This document shows positions 1 through 9,188 of a stretch of DNA of 64,000 nt, piece by piece. The notes beneath the pieces are model-generated. The model did no database searches and was not told the DNA's origin. It was given only the letters and a program-made list of their open reading frames with translations. Numbering within the stretch: the first letter of the stretch is position 1; each line of letters opens with the position of its first letter. Source of the stretch: Oscillospiraceae bacterium (GTDB lineage: Bacteria > Bacillota > Clostridia > Oscillospirales > Oscillospiraceae); the NCBI GenBank assembly GCA_017501355.1, contig JAFVXA010000058.1, forward strand, positions 48,084 to 112,083. Direction: 5' to 3'. The translations under genes were made by a program, and so were the position numbers.

Positions 1-1
1 C

Positions 2-979
2 CTTGCCGCAGAGGGAAAGTCCATCCTCTTTATCACCCATAAGCTCAACGAGATCATGGAGGTGGCAGACCGCTGCTCCGTGCTCCGTAAGGGCAAGTAT
101 ATCGGCACCGTGGATGTGGCAGGCTGCTCCAAGGCAGACCTCTCCCGCATGATGGTGGGGCGCGATGTGGAATTTGCTGTGCAGAAGGAGCCTGCCAAGC
201 CCGCGGATGTGGTACTGCAGGTGGAGAACCTCTCTGTTGCATCCAAGCGCAGCAAGAAGAACGCTGTCAGCAACGTGAGCTTTGACGTCCGCGCGGGCGA
301 AATCGTCTGCATTGCGGGTATCGACGGCAACGGTCAGAGCGAGCTGGTGTTCGGCATTTCCGGTCTGGAAAACGTGGTGGGCGGCAGCGTGAAGCTCTGC
401 GGGCAGGATATCACCCGCGCACCTATCCGCAAGCGTTCCCTCATGGGCATGAGCCACATTCCCGAGGATCGACACAAGCATGGTCTGGTGCTGGATTATA
501 CGCTGGAGGACAATATGATCCTGCAGCGTTACTTCGATCCGGAGTTTACCAATAAGTTCGGCTTCCTGCGCCGCAAGAATATCCGCGCCTTTGCGGAGCG
601 CCTGATCGAACAGTATGACGTGCGCAGTGGTCAGGGTCCCATTACCGTGTCCCGCGCCATGTCCGGCGGCAATCAGCAGAAGGCGATCATCGCCCGTGAG
701 ATCGAGAAGGATCCCCAGCTGCTCATCGCCGTGCAGCCCACCCGCGGTCTCGACGTGGGTGCCATTGAGTATATCCACAAGCAGATCGTTGCCCAGCGTG
801 ACGCGGGCAAGGCAGTGCTGCTGGTGTCGCTGGAGCTGGACGAGGTGATGACCGTGTCCGACCGCATCCTTGTGATGTATGAAGGCGAGATCGTGGGCGA
901 ACTCGATCCCAAGACCACCACGGTGGAAGAACTGGGTCTTTACATGGCAGGTGCCAAGAAGGAGGGGAGTGCACAGTGA
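2..979 (+). CDS. Nucleoside-type ABC transporter ATPase, 5' truncated by window edge
   Basis: Partial CDS entering from the left edge; the frame is open from base 2 (ITHKLNEIMEVADR), which is the H-loop end of a first nucleotide-binding domain. A complete second domain follows with a degenerate Walker A-like segment (GIDGNGQSE), signature MSGGNQQK and a Walker B in which the usual DE is VQ (LLIAVQPTRGLD). That degeneration is known in YufO/NupO-type double ATPases, where only one site hydrolyses well. It would energise uptake of nucleosides through the two permeases that follow. The last four bases overlap the GTG of the next gene. The missing 5' part should hold the first Walker A; the BmpA-like binding lipoprotein gene is presumably upstream of the window. 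Confidence 0.9.
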   Translation, partial: LAAEGKSILFITHKLNEIMEVADRCSVLRKGKYIGTVDVAGCSKADLSRMMVGRDVEFAVQKEPAKPADVVLQVENLSVASKRSKKNAVSNVSFDVRAGEIVCIAGIDGNGQSELVFGISGLENVVGGSVKLCGQDITRAPIRKRSLMGMSHIPEDRHKHGLVLDYTLEDNMILQRYFDPEFTNKFGFLRRKNIRAFAERLIEQYDVRSGQGPITVSRAMSGGNQQKAIIAREIEKDPQLLIAVQPTRGLDVGAIEYIHKQIVAQRDAGKAVLLVSLELDEVMTVSDRILVMYEGEIVGELDPKTTTVEELGLYMAGAKKEGSAQ

Positions 980-2115
980 AAAAAGAGAACAATTCCCTGA
1001 TCCGCAAGGATGGCTTCCAGACCCTGCTGGCATCCCTTGTCTGCATTCTGGGCGGCATCTTCGTGGGCTACATCGCGCTGTTGATCATTGAACCCAGCGG
1101 CGCACTCGGCGCGATCACCGCCGTTTTGAAGAGCTTTTTCCGTTATCCCGGCAAGCTGATGCTGAAATACTTCGGTCAGACGCTGGTGCGTACCGTGCCG
1201 CTGCTGATGTGCGCACTGAGCGTGCTGTTCGCCTATAAGGTGGGTATGTTCAACATTGGTGTGGCTGGTCAGTATGTAGCAGGCGCCTGCGGCTGTCTGT
1301 ATGCGGCTCTCGCGTGGAATCTGCCCTGGCTGCCCTGCCTTTTGATCGGCATGGTCATGGGCGCACTGCTGGGTGCGGCATCGGGTCTGCTGAAGACCAA
1401 GTGCAATGTCAACATCGTTATCTCCGGCATTATGCTGAACTGGATCACTCTGTATCTGACGAATCTGATTCTCGGTACGGTGAAGAGTCCCAGCAGCCCC
1501 TATACCATGAGCCTGATGGGTACGAACCCCAAGGCGCTGCTGCCGAGCCTCGGTCTTGAGGCGCTCTTCAACAACGAAAAGAGCGTGACTATCGCCATCC
1601 CTGTGGCGCTGATCATGGCAGTGGTGGTCTGGGTGGTGCTGAACAAGACCAAGTTTGGCTATGAGCTGAAGGCAACCGGCAATAACTACAACGCTGCAAA
1701 GTATGCGGGTATGAAGGAGAATCAGAACATCATCCTCACCATGCTGATCGCGGGTGCGCTGGCAGGTATGGGCGCAGGGTTGCTGTTCCTGACAGGTATT
1801 GAGGATTGGGAAACCACCATTTCCTCTGTCCCCGCTATGGGCTTCAACGGCATTGCTGTGGCATTCCTCGGCGGTCTGAGCCCCCTCGGTTCCATTCTTT
1901 CTGCCTTCTTCATCCAGTATATTACCACCGGCGGCGGCAACGTGGATCTGCAGGTCTATTGCGCCCAGATCTCGAGCCTCATCTCCAGTCTTATCATCTA
2001 TCTCTGCGCCTTTGTTGCGTTCTTTAAGTTCTTCATTCAGACCCGCATCCGCAAGAGCGACGAGAAAAAGGCTGCGGCGCTGAAGGCATCTGAGGAAGGA
2101 GGCGAGGACAAATGA
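976..2115 (+). CDS. Nucleoside ABC transporter permease 1 (YufP/NupP-like)
   Basis: 379-residue hydrophobic protein of the BPD_transp_2 family. Several membrane segments are visible, including residues about 16-38, and the family core with MFNIGVAGQY around residue 90, which resembles the FNIGAEGQ motif of BmpA-type permeases. GTG start at 976 overlaps the ATPase stop by four bases, implying translational coupling. It ends in a charged, Lys/Glu-rich cytoplasmic tail (KSDEKKAAALKASEEGGEDK). The ATGA overlap with the next gene puts both permeases in one operon; together they would form the channel for nucleosides. Confidence 0.9.
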   Translation: MKKENNSLIRKDGFQTLLASLVCILGGIFVGYIALLIIEPSGALGAITAVLKSFFRYPGKLMLKYFGQTLVRTVPLLMCALSVLFAYKVGMFNIGVAGQYVAGACGCLYAALAWNLPWLPCLLIGMVMGALLGAASGLLKTKCNVNIVISGIMLNWITLYLTNLILGTVKSPSSPYTMSLMGTNPKALLPSLGLEALFNNEKSVTIAIPVALIMAVVVWVVLNKTKFGYELKATGNNYNAAKYAGMKENQNIILTMLIAGALAGMGAGLLFLTGIEDWETTISSVPAMGFNGIAVAFLGGLSPLGSILSAFFIQYITTGGGNVDLQVYCAQISSLISSLIIYLCAFVAFFKFFIQTRIRKSDEKKAAALKASEEGGEDK

Positions 2116-3056
2116 CACTGCTTGTGCAATATACGCTGATCTTCGCATCCGTTCTGCTGCTGGTGGCGCTCGGCGGCTGCTTTGCCGAGCGAAGCGGCGT
2201 GATCAACATCGGTCTTGAGGGCATCATGGTGGTGGGCGCACTGGGCGGCGCCCTTGTGATGAAGTTCCTGCCCGTCACCGTGGGCGCGCCTGTGATGGTG
2301 CTGACCACCATCGTGGCAAGCGCCCTGTTCGGTCTGCTGTTCTCCCTGCTGCTGGCAGTGGCAGCCATCAACTTCAAGGCTGACCAGACCATCACCGGCA
2401 CTGCCATGAATATGCTGGCAACCGCGGGTGCGACCGTGGCGGTCAAGGCAATGAACACCGCGGCATCCGGCGGCAACGACGTGTCCTCCGACATTGCCTA
2501 TACTCAGGCGAAGGACCTCTTCATCGTCCGTTTCGGCAGCTTTGAATTTAACTGGTTCATGTTGGTGGCAGTGATCTGCCTTGTGGCGGCATACGTGGTG
2601 CTGTACAAGACCCGCTTCGGTCTGCGCCTGCGCGCCTGCGGCGAGCATCCTCAGGCTGCGGACTCCGTGGGCATCAATGTCTACAAGATGCGCTATGCCG
2701 GTGTGCTGATCTCGGGTCTGCTGGGCGGTCTCGGCGGCATCGTGTATATCACCGCGGGCGTGAGTGTGTGGAAGTTTGAAAACGGCGTGGCAGGCTTTGG
2801 CTTCCTTGCCCTCGCAGTTATGATCTTCGGTGCGTGGCATCCCATCAAGATCGCGCTGGCAGCGTTGCTGTTCGGCTTCTTCCGCGCCCTCGGCAATGTC
2901 TATTCCGGCTTTGATTTCATGATGGCGCTGAATATCCCGAGTGTTGTGTACAATATGCTGCCCTATATCATCTCCCTTGTGGTGCTGGCGTTCACTTCCA
3001 AGAAGTCCCGCGCTCCCAAGGCAGAGGGTATCCCCTACGACAAGGGCAGCCGCTGA
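2112..3056 (+). CDS. Nucleoside ABC transporter permease 2 (YufQ/NupQ-like)
   Basis: 314-residue integral membrane protein, the second permease half. The N-terminus carries the typical ERSGVINIGLEGIM segment of this family around residues 26-39. The ATG overlaps the previous stop (ATGA). Predicted substrate, nucleosides, follows from the degenerate ATPase upstream and the uridine phosphorylase 20 bases downstream. It is of usual length for the family and shows no break. Confidence 0.9.
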   Translation: MTLLVQYTLIFASVLLLVALGGCFAERSGVINIGLEGIMVVGALGGALVMKFLPVTVGAPVMVLTTIVASALFGLLFSLLLAVAAINFKADQTITGTAMNMLATAGATVAVKAMNTAASGGNDVSSDIAYTQAKDLFIVRFGSFEFNWFMLVAVICLVAAYVVLYKTRFGLRLRACGEHPQAADSVGINVYKMRYAGVLISGLLGGLGGIVYITAGVSVWKFENGVAGFGFLALAVMIFGAWHPIKIALAALLFGFFRALGNVYSGFDFMMALNIPSVVYNMLPYIISLVVLAFTSKKSRAPKAEGIPYDKGSR

Positions 3057-3076
3057 TCTGCTGACAGGAGGCTACG

Positions 3077-3850
3077 ATGCAGGCTACAGAAAAACAGTTT
3101 CATATTCGCTGTGCAGAGGGCGACGTGGGACGCTATGTGCTGCTCCCCGGCGATCCCGGTCGCTGCGAAGCCATTGCAAAGCACTTTGATGATCCCGTTC
3201 ATGTGGGTATGAACCGGGAGTATAACATCTGGACAGGCACGCTGCTGGGCGAGAAGGTCTCTGTCTGCTCCACGGGTATCGGCGGTCCTTCCGCGGCTAT
3301 TGCCATGGAGGAGCTGGTGAAGATCGGCGCGGACACCTTTGTGCGTGTTGGCACCTGCGGCGGCATCCATCTGGATGTGAAGCCCGGCGATGTGGTGGTT
3401 GCCACCGGTGCCATCCGCTTCGAGCATACCTCCATGGAGTATGCACCCATCGAGTATCCCGCCGTTTCCGACTTCAATGTGGCTTATGCGCTGAAAACCG
3501 CAGGTGAGGAGCTGGGCTACCACATTCATACCGGCGTTGTCCAGTGCAAGGATTCCTTCTACGGGCAGCACAGCCCGGAAGCTTCTCCTGTGTACTATGA
3601 GCTGCTGAACAAGTGGGAAAGCTGGAAGCGTCTTGGCGTGAAGGCAAGCGAGATGGAATCTGCGGCGCTGTTCGTGCTGGCAGATGCCCTACATGTCCGC
3701 TGTGGCTCCTGCTTCCATGTGGTGTGGAATCAGGAACGGGAAAAGGCGGGGCTGTTCATGCCCATGACCGAGGACACCTCCGGTGCCATCAAGGTGGGCA
3801 TTGAGGCGATCAAGAAGCTTATCGCCGCAGACAAGGCGAAGAACAAGTGA
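3077..3850 (+). CDS. udp: Uridine phosphorylase
   Basis: 257-residue PNP/UDP family enzyme: cytoplasmic phosphorolysis of uridine to uracil and ribose-1-phosphate. Visible motifs are LPGDPGR near the N-terminus (phosphate binding), [22 protein letters not shown] and SEMESAALF (ribose-binding Glu region). It follows the permeases by 20 bases with ribosome binding site AGGAGG and closes the operon before a strong terminator, so import and breakdown of nucleosides are co-expressed. A broader pyrimidine or purine specificity cannot be excluded from sequence alone. Confidence 0.92.
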   Translation: MQATEKQFHIRCAEGDVGRYVLLPGDPGRCEAIAKHFDDPVHVGMNREYNIWTGTLLGEKVSVCSTGIGGPSAAIAMEELVKIGADTFVRVGTCGGIHLDVKPGDVVVATGAIRFEHTSMEYAPIEYPAVSDFNVAYALKTAGEELGYHIHTGVVQCKDSFYGQHSPEASPVYYELLNKWESWKRLGVKASEMESAALFVLADALHVRCGSCFHVVWNQEREKAGLFMPMTEDTSGAIKVGIEAIKKLIAADKAKNK

Positions 3851-3859
3851 TCAACCGAG

Positions 3860-3892
3860 AGCGGAGTCGGCATCGCCGACTCTGCTTTTTTG
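3860..3892 (+). terminator. Intrinsic terminator of the nucleoside operon
   Basis: 12-bp stem (3860-3871 with 3875-3886, one G-U pair), 3-base loop, then a run of Ts. Confidence 0.9.
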
Positions 3893-4103
3893 TTGCCGCA
3901 TCTTGTGGTGTGTCGAAAAGGGAAGAGCCATATGTGGTGATAGAGGAGGAATGACCATTCGGGGCGTTTTTTTGTCCATTCGGGCAAAATGGATTCTTTT
4001 TGAACGGAATGTGGTACAATACAATGGATTATAAAACGGTTTTTGAGGCAAGGTGAATTGCAAACGGTGCACCGTTGCCGGATGAAACCGGGAGGAGGAA
4101 GAA

Positions 4104-6923
4104 ATGACGAAAAAACGGATACTGAGTATGCTGCTGTGCCTGTGCATGGCGGTGTCTTTGCTGCCTACCTTTGCGCTGGCGGCAGAGGATGCGGTTGATA
4201 TCAGAATCGACGCGGAGGAAGATCTTGACAGCACAACGAACAACGAGACGTATCAGAAGCTTGATGCGGTTGCGGATGTTACTGTGGCAGGCGACATTTA
4301 CACAATAACTCTGACACAGGACTTTGTGGGACGATTCTTTATCGATACCGCTGTGAGGATCATTATTGATGCTGCCGGTCACACTGTTGACGGCGGTTCC
4401 TTGGGCGAGGCACTTTGCCTGGAAAACGGAGCAAATACAAATGTAACCCTCAAGGGAAATGGAACCTTCGTCGAGGGCACAAATAACGCTGCGTACATAG
4501 GAACGACCGCGGTGCTCAACATTGAGAGTGCAACCTTTATCGGAAGATTTTGGGACTATAGCGGCAGTGGCGTGGCAACGACCTCCAAAGTCGTGACATA
4601 CAAAGATGATGGCACCTCCTATGCCGTGCAGTATGTTCCCGAGGGAGGTAACGCTTCTGCGCCCATTCCTGCGCCTGCAAAGGAAGGCTGTGAGCTGCTG
4701 GGCTGGTGTGCGGAGAATTCTTCCGAACCCTTTGACTTTGTCAATACCACAGTGACTGAGGATATGACGCTTCACGCATCCTGGGTCGAGGAGGGGGAGA
4801 TCCCCACAGTGGAGTTCGGTGGCAGAACATATATCACCGATGCCAACGGTGTCATGGCGTATTACCTTGGTACTGATATGTTTGATATCATCGGCAAGTA
4901 CGATGGCAACTGGAAGAAAACCACCTATAGCAGCGGTGGTTTCAAGACCTATCTGAAGGTGGGCGATACCACGCAGTGCGTGAATCCTGCCGGCACCACG
5001 GTGGATGGCGTGACCGCGTCTATCCATGTTGCTTTCACCAATGAAGGTAAGACCCTGAAGATCAACTATGTTGTGGATAATCCCGACGGTAAGACCTTCT
5101 CCATCGGCACCGGCGCAGACATTCAGATCGGCAGTGACGACAGTGCTGCCATTACCCTGCTGGAAAACGGCGGCGGCTTCAAGATGGTCTCCGACTATTC
5201 CAGCGACAAGAATGCCAGCGATGAGTATGCGCAGTTCAACTTCTTCGGCAAGGGCTATACCGGCGTGACCGATGTCAGTGATTTCTGGTATGGCAAATAT
5301 GGCACCTGGAGCGGCAACAAGTCTGCTGTGGCGTTTTATGGTATGGAGCAGTCCCTGGAGAGCGACACCAGCTATGACTCTGCCGCAAGCTGGCACTGGG
5401 CAAATGAGGTTGCTACCAGCGAAACTTATTCCGTTCAGATTGGTATCGGCGGCGCAGGCAGTGAAGTGATCGAGACTTTTGAGGTCGGCGGCACTGTGAC
5501 GGACAGCGTGGACACGCCCATCGATAACGCAACTGTGAAGCTGGTGAAGAATGGCAACGTGATTGCATTGGATGATACAGAAGCGGGCGTGTTCAATTTC
5601 GAAAATATCGCGCCCGGTACTTACAATCTGGTTGTTACGCAGGGCGAGCTGATTGTGACCCAAATGGTTACGGTTGCGAATGAAAATTATAGCGGTACGA
5701 TTGTGCTCCCCACTGGCGATAACAAGAACTCTGCGGTCGATAACAGTGCCGCGGGTGCGTTTGCTGCGACAGTCGGCGGTCTGGACGAGATCGCAGTGCG
5801 TGGCTATGACTATGATGCGGACAGAGACGATTACTACAGCTATTATCATAGTGAATTGGAAGTAGTTGACGTTAAGCTGTTTGTCACTGCAGAAGCAGAG
5901 AGCGATGCCGAGAAGAATGCTATCAAAGCAGAGGTTGAAAAGGAAGGCGCTCCTGAAGGCAGAGAGCTGAAGATTGACTTCTTTGGTCTGACTTTGGAGA
6001 AAACTGTCGACGATGTTGAAGTTGATGATATTGGTGAGAACAATCCCCAGCTGCTGACCATCATGATCCCCTTCTCTACCGCCGGTAAGCAGGAAATTGC
6101 GGTGTACCGTTATCACGGTGGAGTTGCAGCCAAGCTGAATGAGAACCCTGGAAGCGATGAAGAAGGTTTCACTGTGGGCGGAGGCTATGTCACCATTTAT
6201 GCCAAGAACTTCTCCACCTATGCCATCGCTTATACGGTTGCAGCTCCTGAAGGTGGTTCCGGTGGGGACATTGACGATGATAAGCCGGATGAGCAGCCTC
6301 CTGTCAGCAGTCCCGCTGCACCCCATCGTTGTACCAGTCAGTGCCCCATCTGCGGCGGCTGCACGGACGTGGCATGCCCCTTTGCCGCATGCGGAAAGAA
6401 GTGCACGGGCATTTCTGTGAACTATTCTGACGTGGCATCCAGTGCATGGTACAGTGATGAAGTGGAGTATGTCTGCCACCTTGGTCTGATGGAAGGCTAC
6501 GGCAACGGCATCTTCAATCCCGACGGCACGGTGACCCGCCAGCAGATGTGGATGGTGCTTGCCCGTATGAGCGGCGCAACGCCTGCCAATATGGCAGCAG
6601 CACGCAGCTGGGCAATGGCAATGGGCATCTCTGATGGCAGCAACCCCGGTGCGGCAGTGACCCGTCAGCAGTTTATTACCATGCTGTACCGTTATGCGGT
6701 GTTGAAGGGCTATGATGTGAGTGTGGGCGAGGACACCAACATCCTCAGCTATACCGATGCCTTTGACATCGCAGATTATGCGATCTCCGCTATGCAGTGG
6801 GGTTGTGGCGCAGGTATCATCGGTGGTTACAACGATGGTAGTCTGAAGCCCATGAACGGTTCCAGCCGTGCGCACATGGCAGCGTTCCTCATGCGCTTCT
6901 GTGTGAACACCGTAAAGGACTAA
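4104..6923 (+). CDS. Secreted S-layer-homology domain protein with InlB-type and CnaB-like repeats
   Basis: 939 residues, start chosen for GGAGGAGG seven bases upstream. Signal peptide residues 1-27 (MTKKR, hydrophobic core, ALA cut). Then: a beta-rich segment that looks like right-handed helix repeats (about 60-150), an InlB B-repeat/Listeria-Bacteroides repeat at about 170-230 (pattern ending GWCAE..DMTLHASW), a large unknown domain about 235-450, a carboxypeptidase-regulatory-like (CnaB-like) domain about 457-535 (GGTVTDSVDTPIDNA..), a Cys-rich linker (CTSQCPICGGC) near 750, and three SLH motifs about 775-935, the middle one degenerate. SLH domains bind pyruvylated secondary wall polymers, so the protein should sit on the cell wall. 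Ligand unknown. Single-gene unit between two terminators. Confidence 0.85.
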   Translation: MTKKRILSMLLCLCMAVSLLPTFALAAEDAVDIRIDAEEDLDSTTNNETYQKLDAVADVTVAGDIYTITLTQDFVGRFFIDTAVRIIIDAAGHTVDGGSLGEALCLENGANTNVTLKGNGTFVEGTNNAAYIGTTAVLNIESATFIGRFWDYSGSGVATTSKVVTYKDDGTSYAVQYVPEGGNASAPIPAPAKEGCELLGWCAENSSEPFDFVNTTVTEDMTLHASWVEEGEIPTVEFGGRTYITDANGVMAYYLGTDMFDIIGKYDGNWKKTTYSSGGFKTYLKVGDTTQCVNPAGTTVDGVTASIHVAFTNEGKTLKINYVVDNPDGKTFSIGTGADIQIGSDDSAAITLLENGGGFKMVSDYSSDKNASDEYAQFNFFGKGYTGVTDVSDFWYGKYGTWSGNKSAVAFYGMEQSLESDTSYDSAASWHWANEVATSETYSVQIGIGGAGSEVIETFEVGGTVTDSVDTPIDNATVKLVKNGNVIALDDTEAGVFNFENIAPGTYNLVVTQGELIVTQMVTVANENYSGTIVLPTGDNKNSAVDNSAAGAFAATVGGLDEIAVRGYDYDADRDDYYSYYHSELEVVDVKLFVTAEAESDAEKNAIKAEVEKEGAPEGRELKIDFFGLTLEKTVDDVEVDDIGENNPQLLTIMIPFSTAGKQEIAVYRYHGGVAAKLNENPGSDEEGFTVGGGYVTIYAKNFSTYAIAYTVAAPEGGSGGDIDDDKPDEQPPVSSPAAPHRCTSQCPICGGCTDVACPFAACGKKCTGISVNYSDVASSAWYSDEVEYVCHLGLMEGYGNGIFNPDGTVTRQQMWMVLARMSGATPANMAAARSWAMAMGISDGSNPGAAVTRQQFITMLYRYAVLKGYDVSVGEDTNILSYTDAFDIADYAISAMQWGCGAGIIGGYNDGSLKPMNGSSRAHMAAFLMRFCVNTVKD

Positions 6924-6941
6924 ATCAAGCAGAAAAGAAAT

Positions 6942-6978
6942 AAAAGAGGCGCTCCGGCTCAGCCGGGGCGCCTCTTTT
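6942..6978. terminator. Bidirectional terminator between SLH gene and ferredoxin gene
   Basis: Near-perfect 17-18-bp inverted repeat, arms 6942-6959 and 6961-6978, with A-tract and T-tract on the two sides; serves both convergent genes. Confidence 0.9.
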
Positions 6979-6988
6979 GTGCAATATA

Positions 6989-7657
6989 TCAGCTGATTTT
7001 TCCATCGGGACTGATGGTGACGATGTTGAGGGGGATGTTTTTACCGCAGCGGGCAAGGGCAGTGCCCACGGCATGGCTAAGACCCCCGCAGCAGGGTACG
7101 GTCATCCGTGCCACGGTGATGCTCTTGATGTCATTGTTCTGCAAAATCTCCGTGAGCTTCTCGGCATAGTCTGCGGCATCCAGCTTGGGGCAGCCGATGA
7201 GGGTGGTTCTGCCGTGGATGAAGTCCCTGTGGAAGCTGCCATAGCAATAGGCGGCGCAGTCTGCGGCAATCAGCAGGTCAGCGCCCTGCAAAGCAGGAGA
7301 GACCACGGGGGTCAGCCGCAGCTGCACAGGGAAATTGGAGAGGCAGCTGGGGGCATCCGCAGCTTCACCGCTGACGGGAATGCTGCGGCAGACAGAACCG
7401 GGGCAGCCGCCCTGCGCCTTCGCCTGCTTTGCCGCGAGAACGGCAGCTTCATTGTAGGCAGGGGCTTCCCGCTCTTCAAAGCTGATGGCGGCAGTGGGGC
7501 AGGCGGGGAGACAGTCGCCAAGACCGTCGCAGTAGTCCTCACGCAGCAGCTTTGCTTTGCCATTCACCATGCCGATGGCACCCTCATGGCAGGCTTCGGC
7601 GCAAAGACCGCAGCCGATACATTTTTCTTCGTCTATGGTAACGATTTTACGGATCAT
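6989..7657 (-). CDS. 4Fe-4S dicluster ferredoxin-like protein with Cys-rich C-terminal domain
   Basis: 222 residues. Start at 7657 is set by AGGAGGAAC just upstream on the minus strand; longer readings upstream are antisense to pepT. Residues 1-60 form a bacterial two-cluster ferredoxin: CIGCGLCAEAC followed by CDGLGDCLPAC (the second motif has a three-residue first gap). The remaining 160 residues contain further Cys groups (GGCPGSVC, CAAYC, GCPKL, VPCCGG), suggesting an additional metal or thiol site. It would act in cytoplasmic electron transfer. Similar proteins are common in anaerobes but the function of the C-terminal domain is not known to me. Monocistronic, convergent with the SLH gene. 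Confidence 0.85.
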   Translation of the reverse strand: MIRKIVTIDEEKCIGCGLCAEACHEGAIGMVNGKAKLLREDYCDGLGDCLPACPTAAISFEEREAPAYNEAAVLAAKQAKAQGGCPGSVCRSIPVSGEAADAPSCLSNFPVQLRLTPVVSPALQGADLLIAADCAAYCYGSFHRDFIHGRTTLIGCPKLDAADYAEKLTEILQNNDIKSITVARMTVPCCGGLSHAVGTALARCGKNIPLNIVTISPDGKIS

Positions 7658-7783
7658 GGAAGTTCCTCCTTCAATGCTTGTGTTCATTATACAGGGTAGA
7701 AAGGACAAAATAAAGTTGCAGATATCACAAGTGCGTTGCATTTTGCTGACAGAAGAGGATACGAACACCATGGGAACCCGCAC

Positions 7784-7812
7784 TTGCTCATTGCATGGGA
7801 ATTTGCTATACT
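7784..7812 (+). promoter_or_regulatory. Promoter of pepT
   Basis: TTGCTC, 17-base spacer, TATACT with an extended -10 (TGC before TATACT), 53 bases before the pepT start. Confidence 0.65.
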
Positions 7813-7864
7813 GATTGACAGGAAAATACGGGCACAGCCCGAGATCAAAAAAGGATGAACAGCT

Positions 7865-9079
7865 ATGCGTGCTTATGAACGACTGATCCGATATGCGCAG
7901 GTGCATACCACCTCTGACGAAGCAAACGAGACCTGCCCCTCCACCGCCCGCCAGTTCGATCTGGCGCAGATGCTGGTGAAAGAACTGAAGGAGCTGGGCG
8001 TTGCCGATGCCCGTGTGGATGAGAAGTGCTATGTCTACGGTTCCATTCCCGCGACTGCCGGCTGCGAGAGCTGTAAGGCGGTGGGTCTGATTGCCCACAT
8101 GGACACTGCGCCCGATGCCTCCGGCGAGAACGTAAAGCCCCTGCTGCACGAAAACTATGACGGCTGCGATCTGACCCTCCCCGGCGGCACGGTGCTGAGC
8201 GTGGAGAAGTTCCCCTTCCTGCGCAGCATGAAGGGGGAGACCCTCATTACCTCCGACGGCACGACCCTTCTTGGAGCAGACGACAAGGCGGGCGTTGCGG
8301 AGATCATGACTGCGGTGGAGGAGCTGCTGCACAGCGGTATGCCCCACGGCAAGGTCTGCGTTGCCTTCACTCCCGATGAGGAGATCGGTCGTGGTGCGGA
8401 CGAGTTCGATATCCCCGGCTTCGGTGCAGACTTCGCCTATACTGTGGACGGCGGCGATGTGGGCAGCATCGAGTATGAGAACTTTAATGCGGCAGGTGCA
8501 GCCGTGGTGGTGAAGGGCTTCTCCGTTCACCCCGGCAGCAGCAAGGACACCATGATCAACGCGGCGAATGTTGCCATTGAGTTCCACAATGCCCTGCCTG
8601 CTATGGATCGCCCCGAGCATACCGATGGGTATGAGGGATTCTTCCATCTGATCGACATGAAGGGTGATGTGAGCGATGCCCGTCTTGACTATATCATCCG
8701 TGACCATGACTACGAGAAGCTCTGCTATCGCCGCGAGACCATGGAGCATATCGCGAATCGCCTCAACGAGAAGTACGGTGCGGGCACGGTGACCCTTCAT
8801 GTGAAGGAGCAGTACCGCAACATGGTGGAGCAGATCAAGCCCCACTTCCATCTCATCGACACCGCCCGCGAAGCCATCCGCAAGGCGGGTCTGGAGCCCG
8901 AGACCGTTCCCGTCCGCGGTGGCACCGACGGTGCGCGCCTGAGCTGGATGGGGCTGCCCTGTCCCAACCTTGGCACCGGCGGCTTCAACTTCCACGGCAC
9001 TGCCGAGTGCACCACCGTGGAGCGCATGGATCAATCCGTAGAAATCCTGCTGAATATTGTGGAGCTGTACGCAAAGTAA
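7865..9079 (+). CDS. pepT: Peptidase T (tripeptide aminopeptidase)
   Basis: 404-residue M20 metallopeptidase that removes the N-terminal residue from tripeptides in the cytoplasm. Metal-site motifs are in order: IAHMDTAPD (His and Asp ligands), LLGADDKAGVAE (bridging Asp), FTPDEEIGRGAD (catalytic Glu), YTVDGG, and a late His in GGFNFHGTAE. Length matches the family (about 405-410). Preceded by AAAAAGGATG-type ribosome binding site and its own promoter; followed by a terminator. Fits a peptide-using organism with two oligopeptide importers further along. Confidence 0.95.
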   Translation: MRAYERLIRYAQVHTTSDEANETCPSTARQFDLAQMLVKELKELGVADARVDEKCYVYGSIPATAGCESCKAVGLIAHMDTAPDASGENVKPLLHENYDGCDLTLPGGTVLSVEKFPFLRSMKGETLITSDGTTLLGADDKAGVAEIMTAVEELLHSGMPHGKVCVAFTPDEEIGRGADEFDIPGFGADFAYTVDGGDVGSIEYENFNAAGAAVVVKGFSVHPGSSKDTMINAANVAIEFHNALPAMDRPEHTDGYEGFFHLIDMKGDVSDARLDYIIRDHDYEKLCYRRETMEHIANRLNEKYGAGTVTLHVKEQYRNMVEQIKPHFHLIDTAREAIRKAGLEPETVPVRGGTDGARLSWMGLPCPNLGTGGFNFHGTAECTTVERMDQSVEILLNIVELYAK

Positions 9080-9092
9080 AAGAGATCTGTCG

Positions 9093-9121
9093 AAAAACCG
9101 CTGCTTTGGCAGCGGTTTTTC
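9093..9121 (+). terminator. Intrinsic terminator after pepT
   Basis: 12-bp perfect stem (9093-9104 / 9109-9120) with a TTTTTC tail. Confidence 0.9.
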
Positions 9122-9188
9122 TTGTGCGGAGAGAGAAGTCCTGCTAAGATGGAAGCACTTGAAAAACAAAGAGGAGAGAGGGACGACT

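Noticed and set aside
7658..9169. In-frame upstream extension of the ferredoxin gene
   Set aside because: Entirely antisense to peptidase T; a clear AGGAGGAAC sits before the start at 7657.
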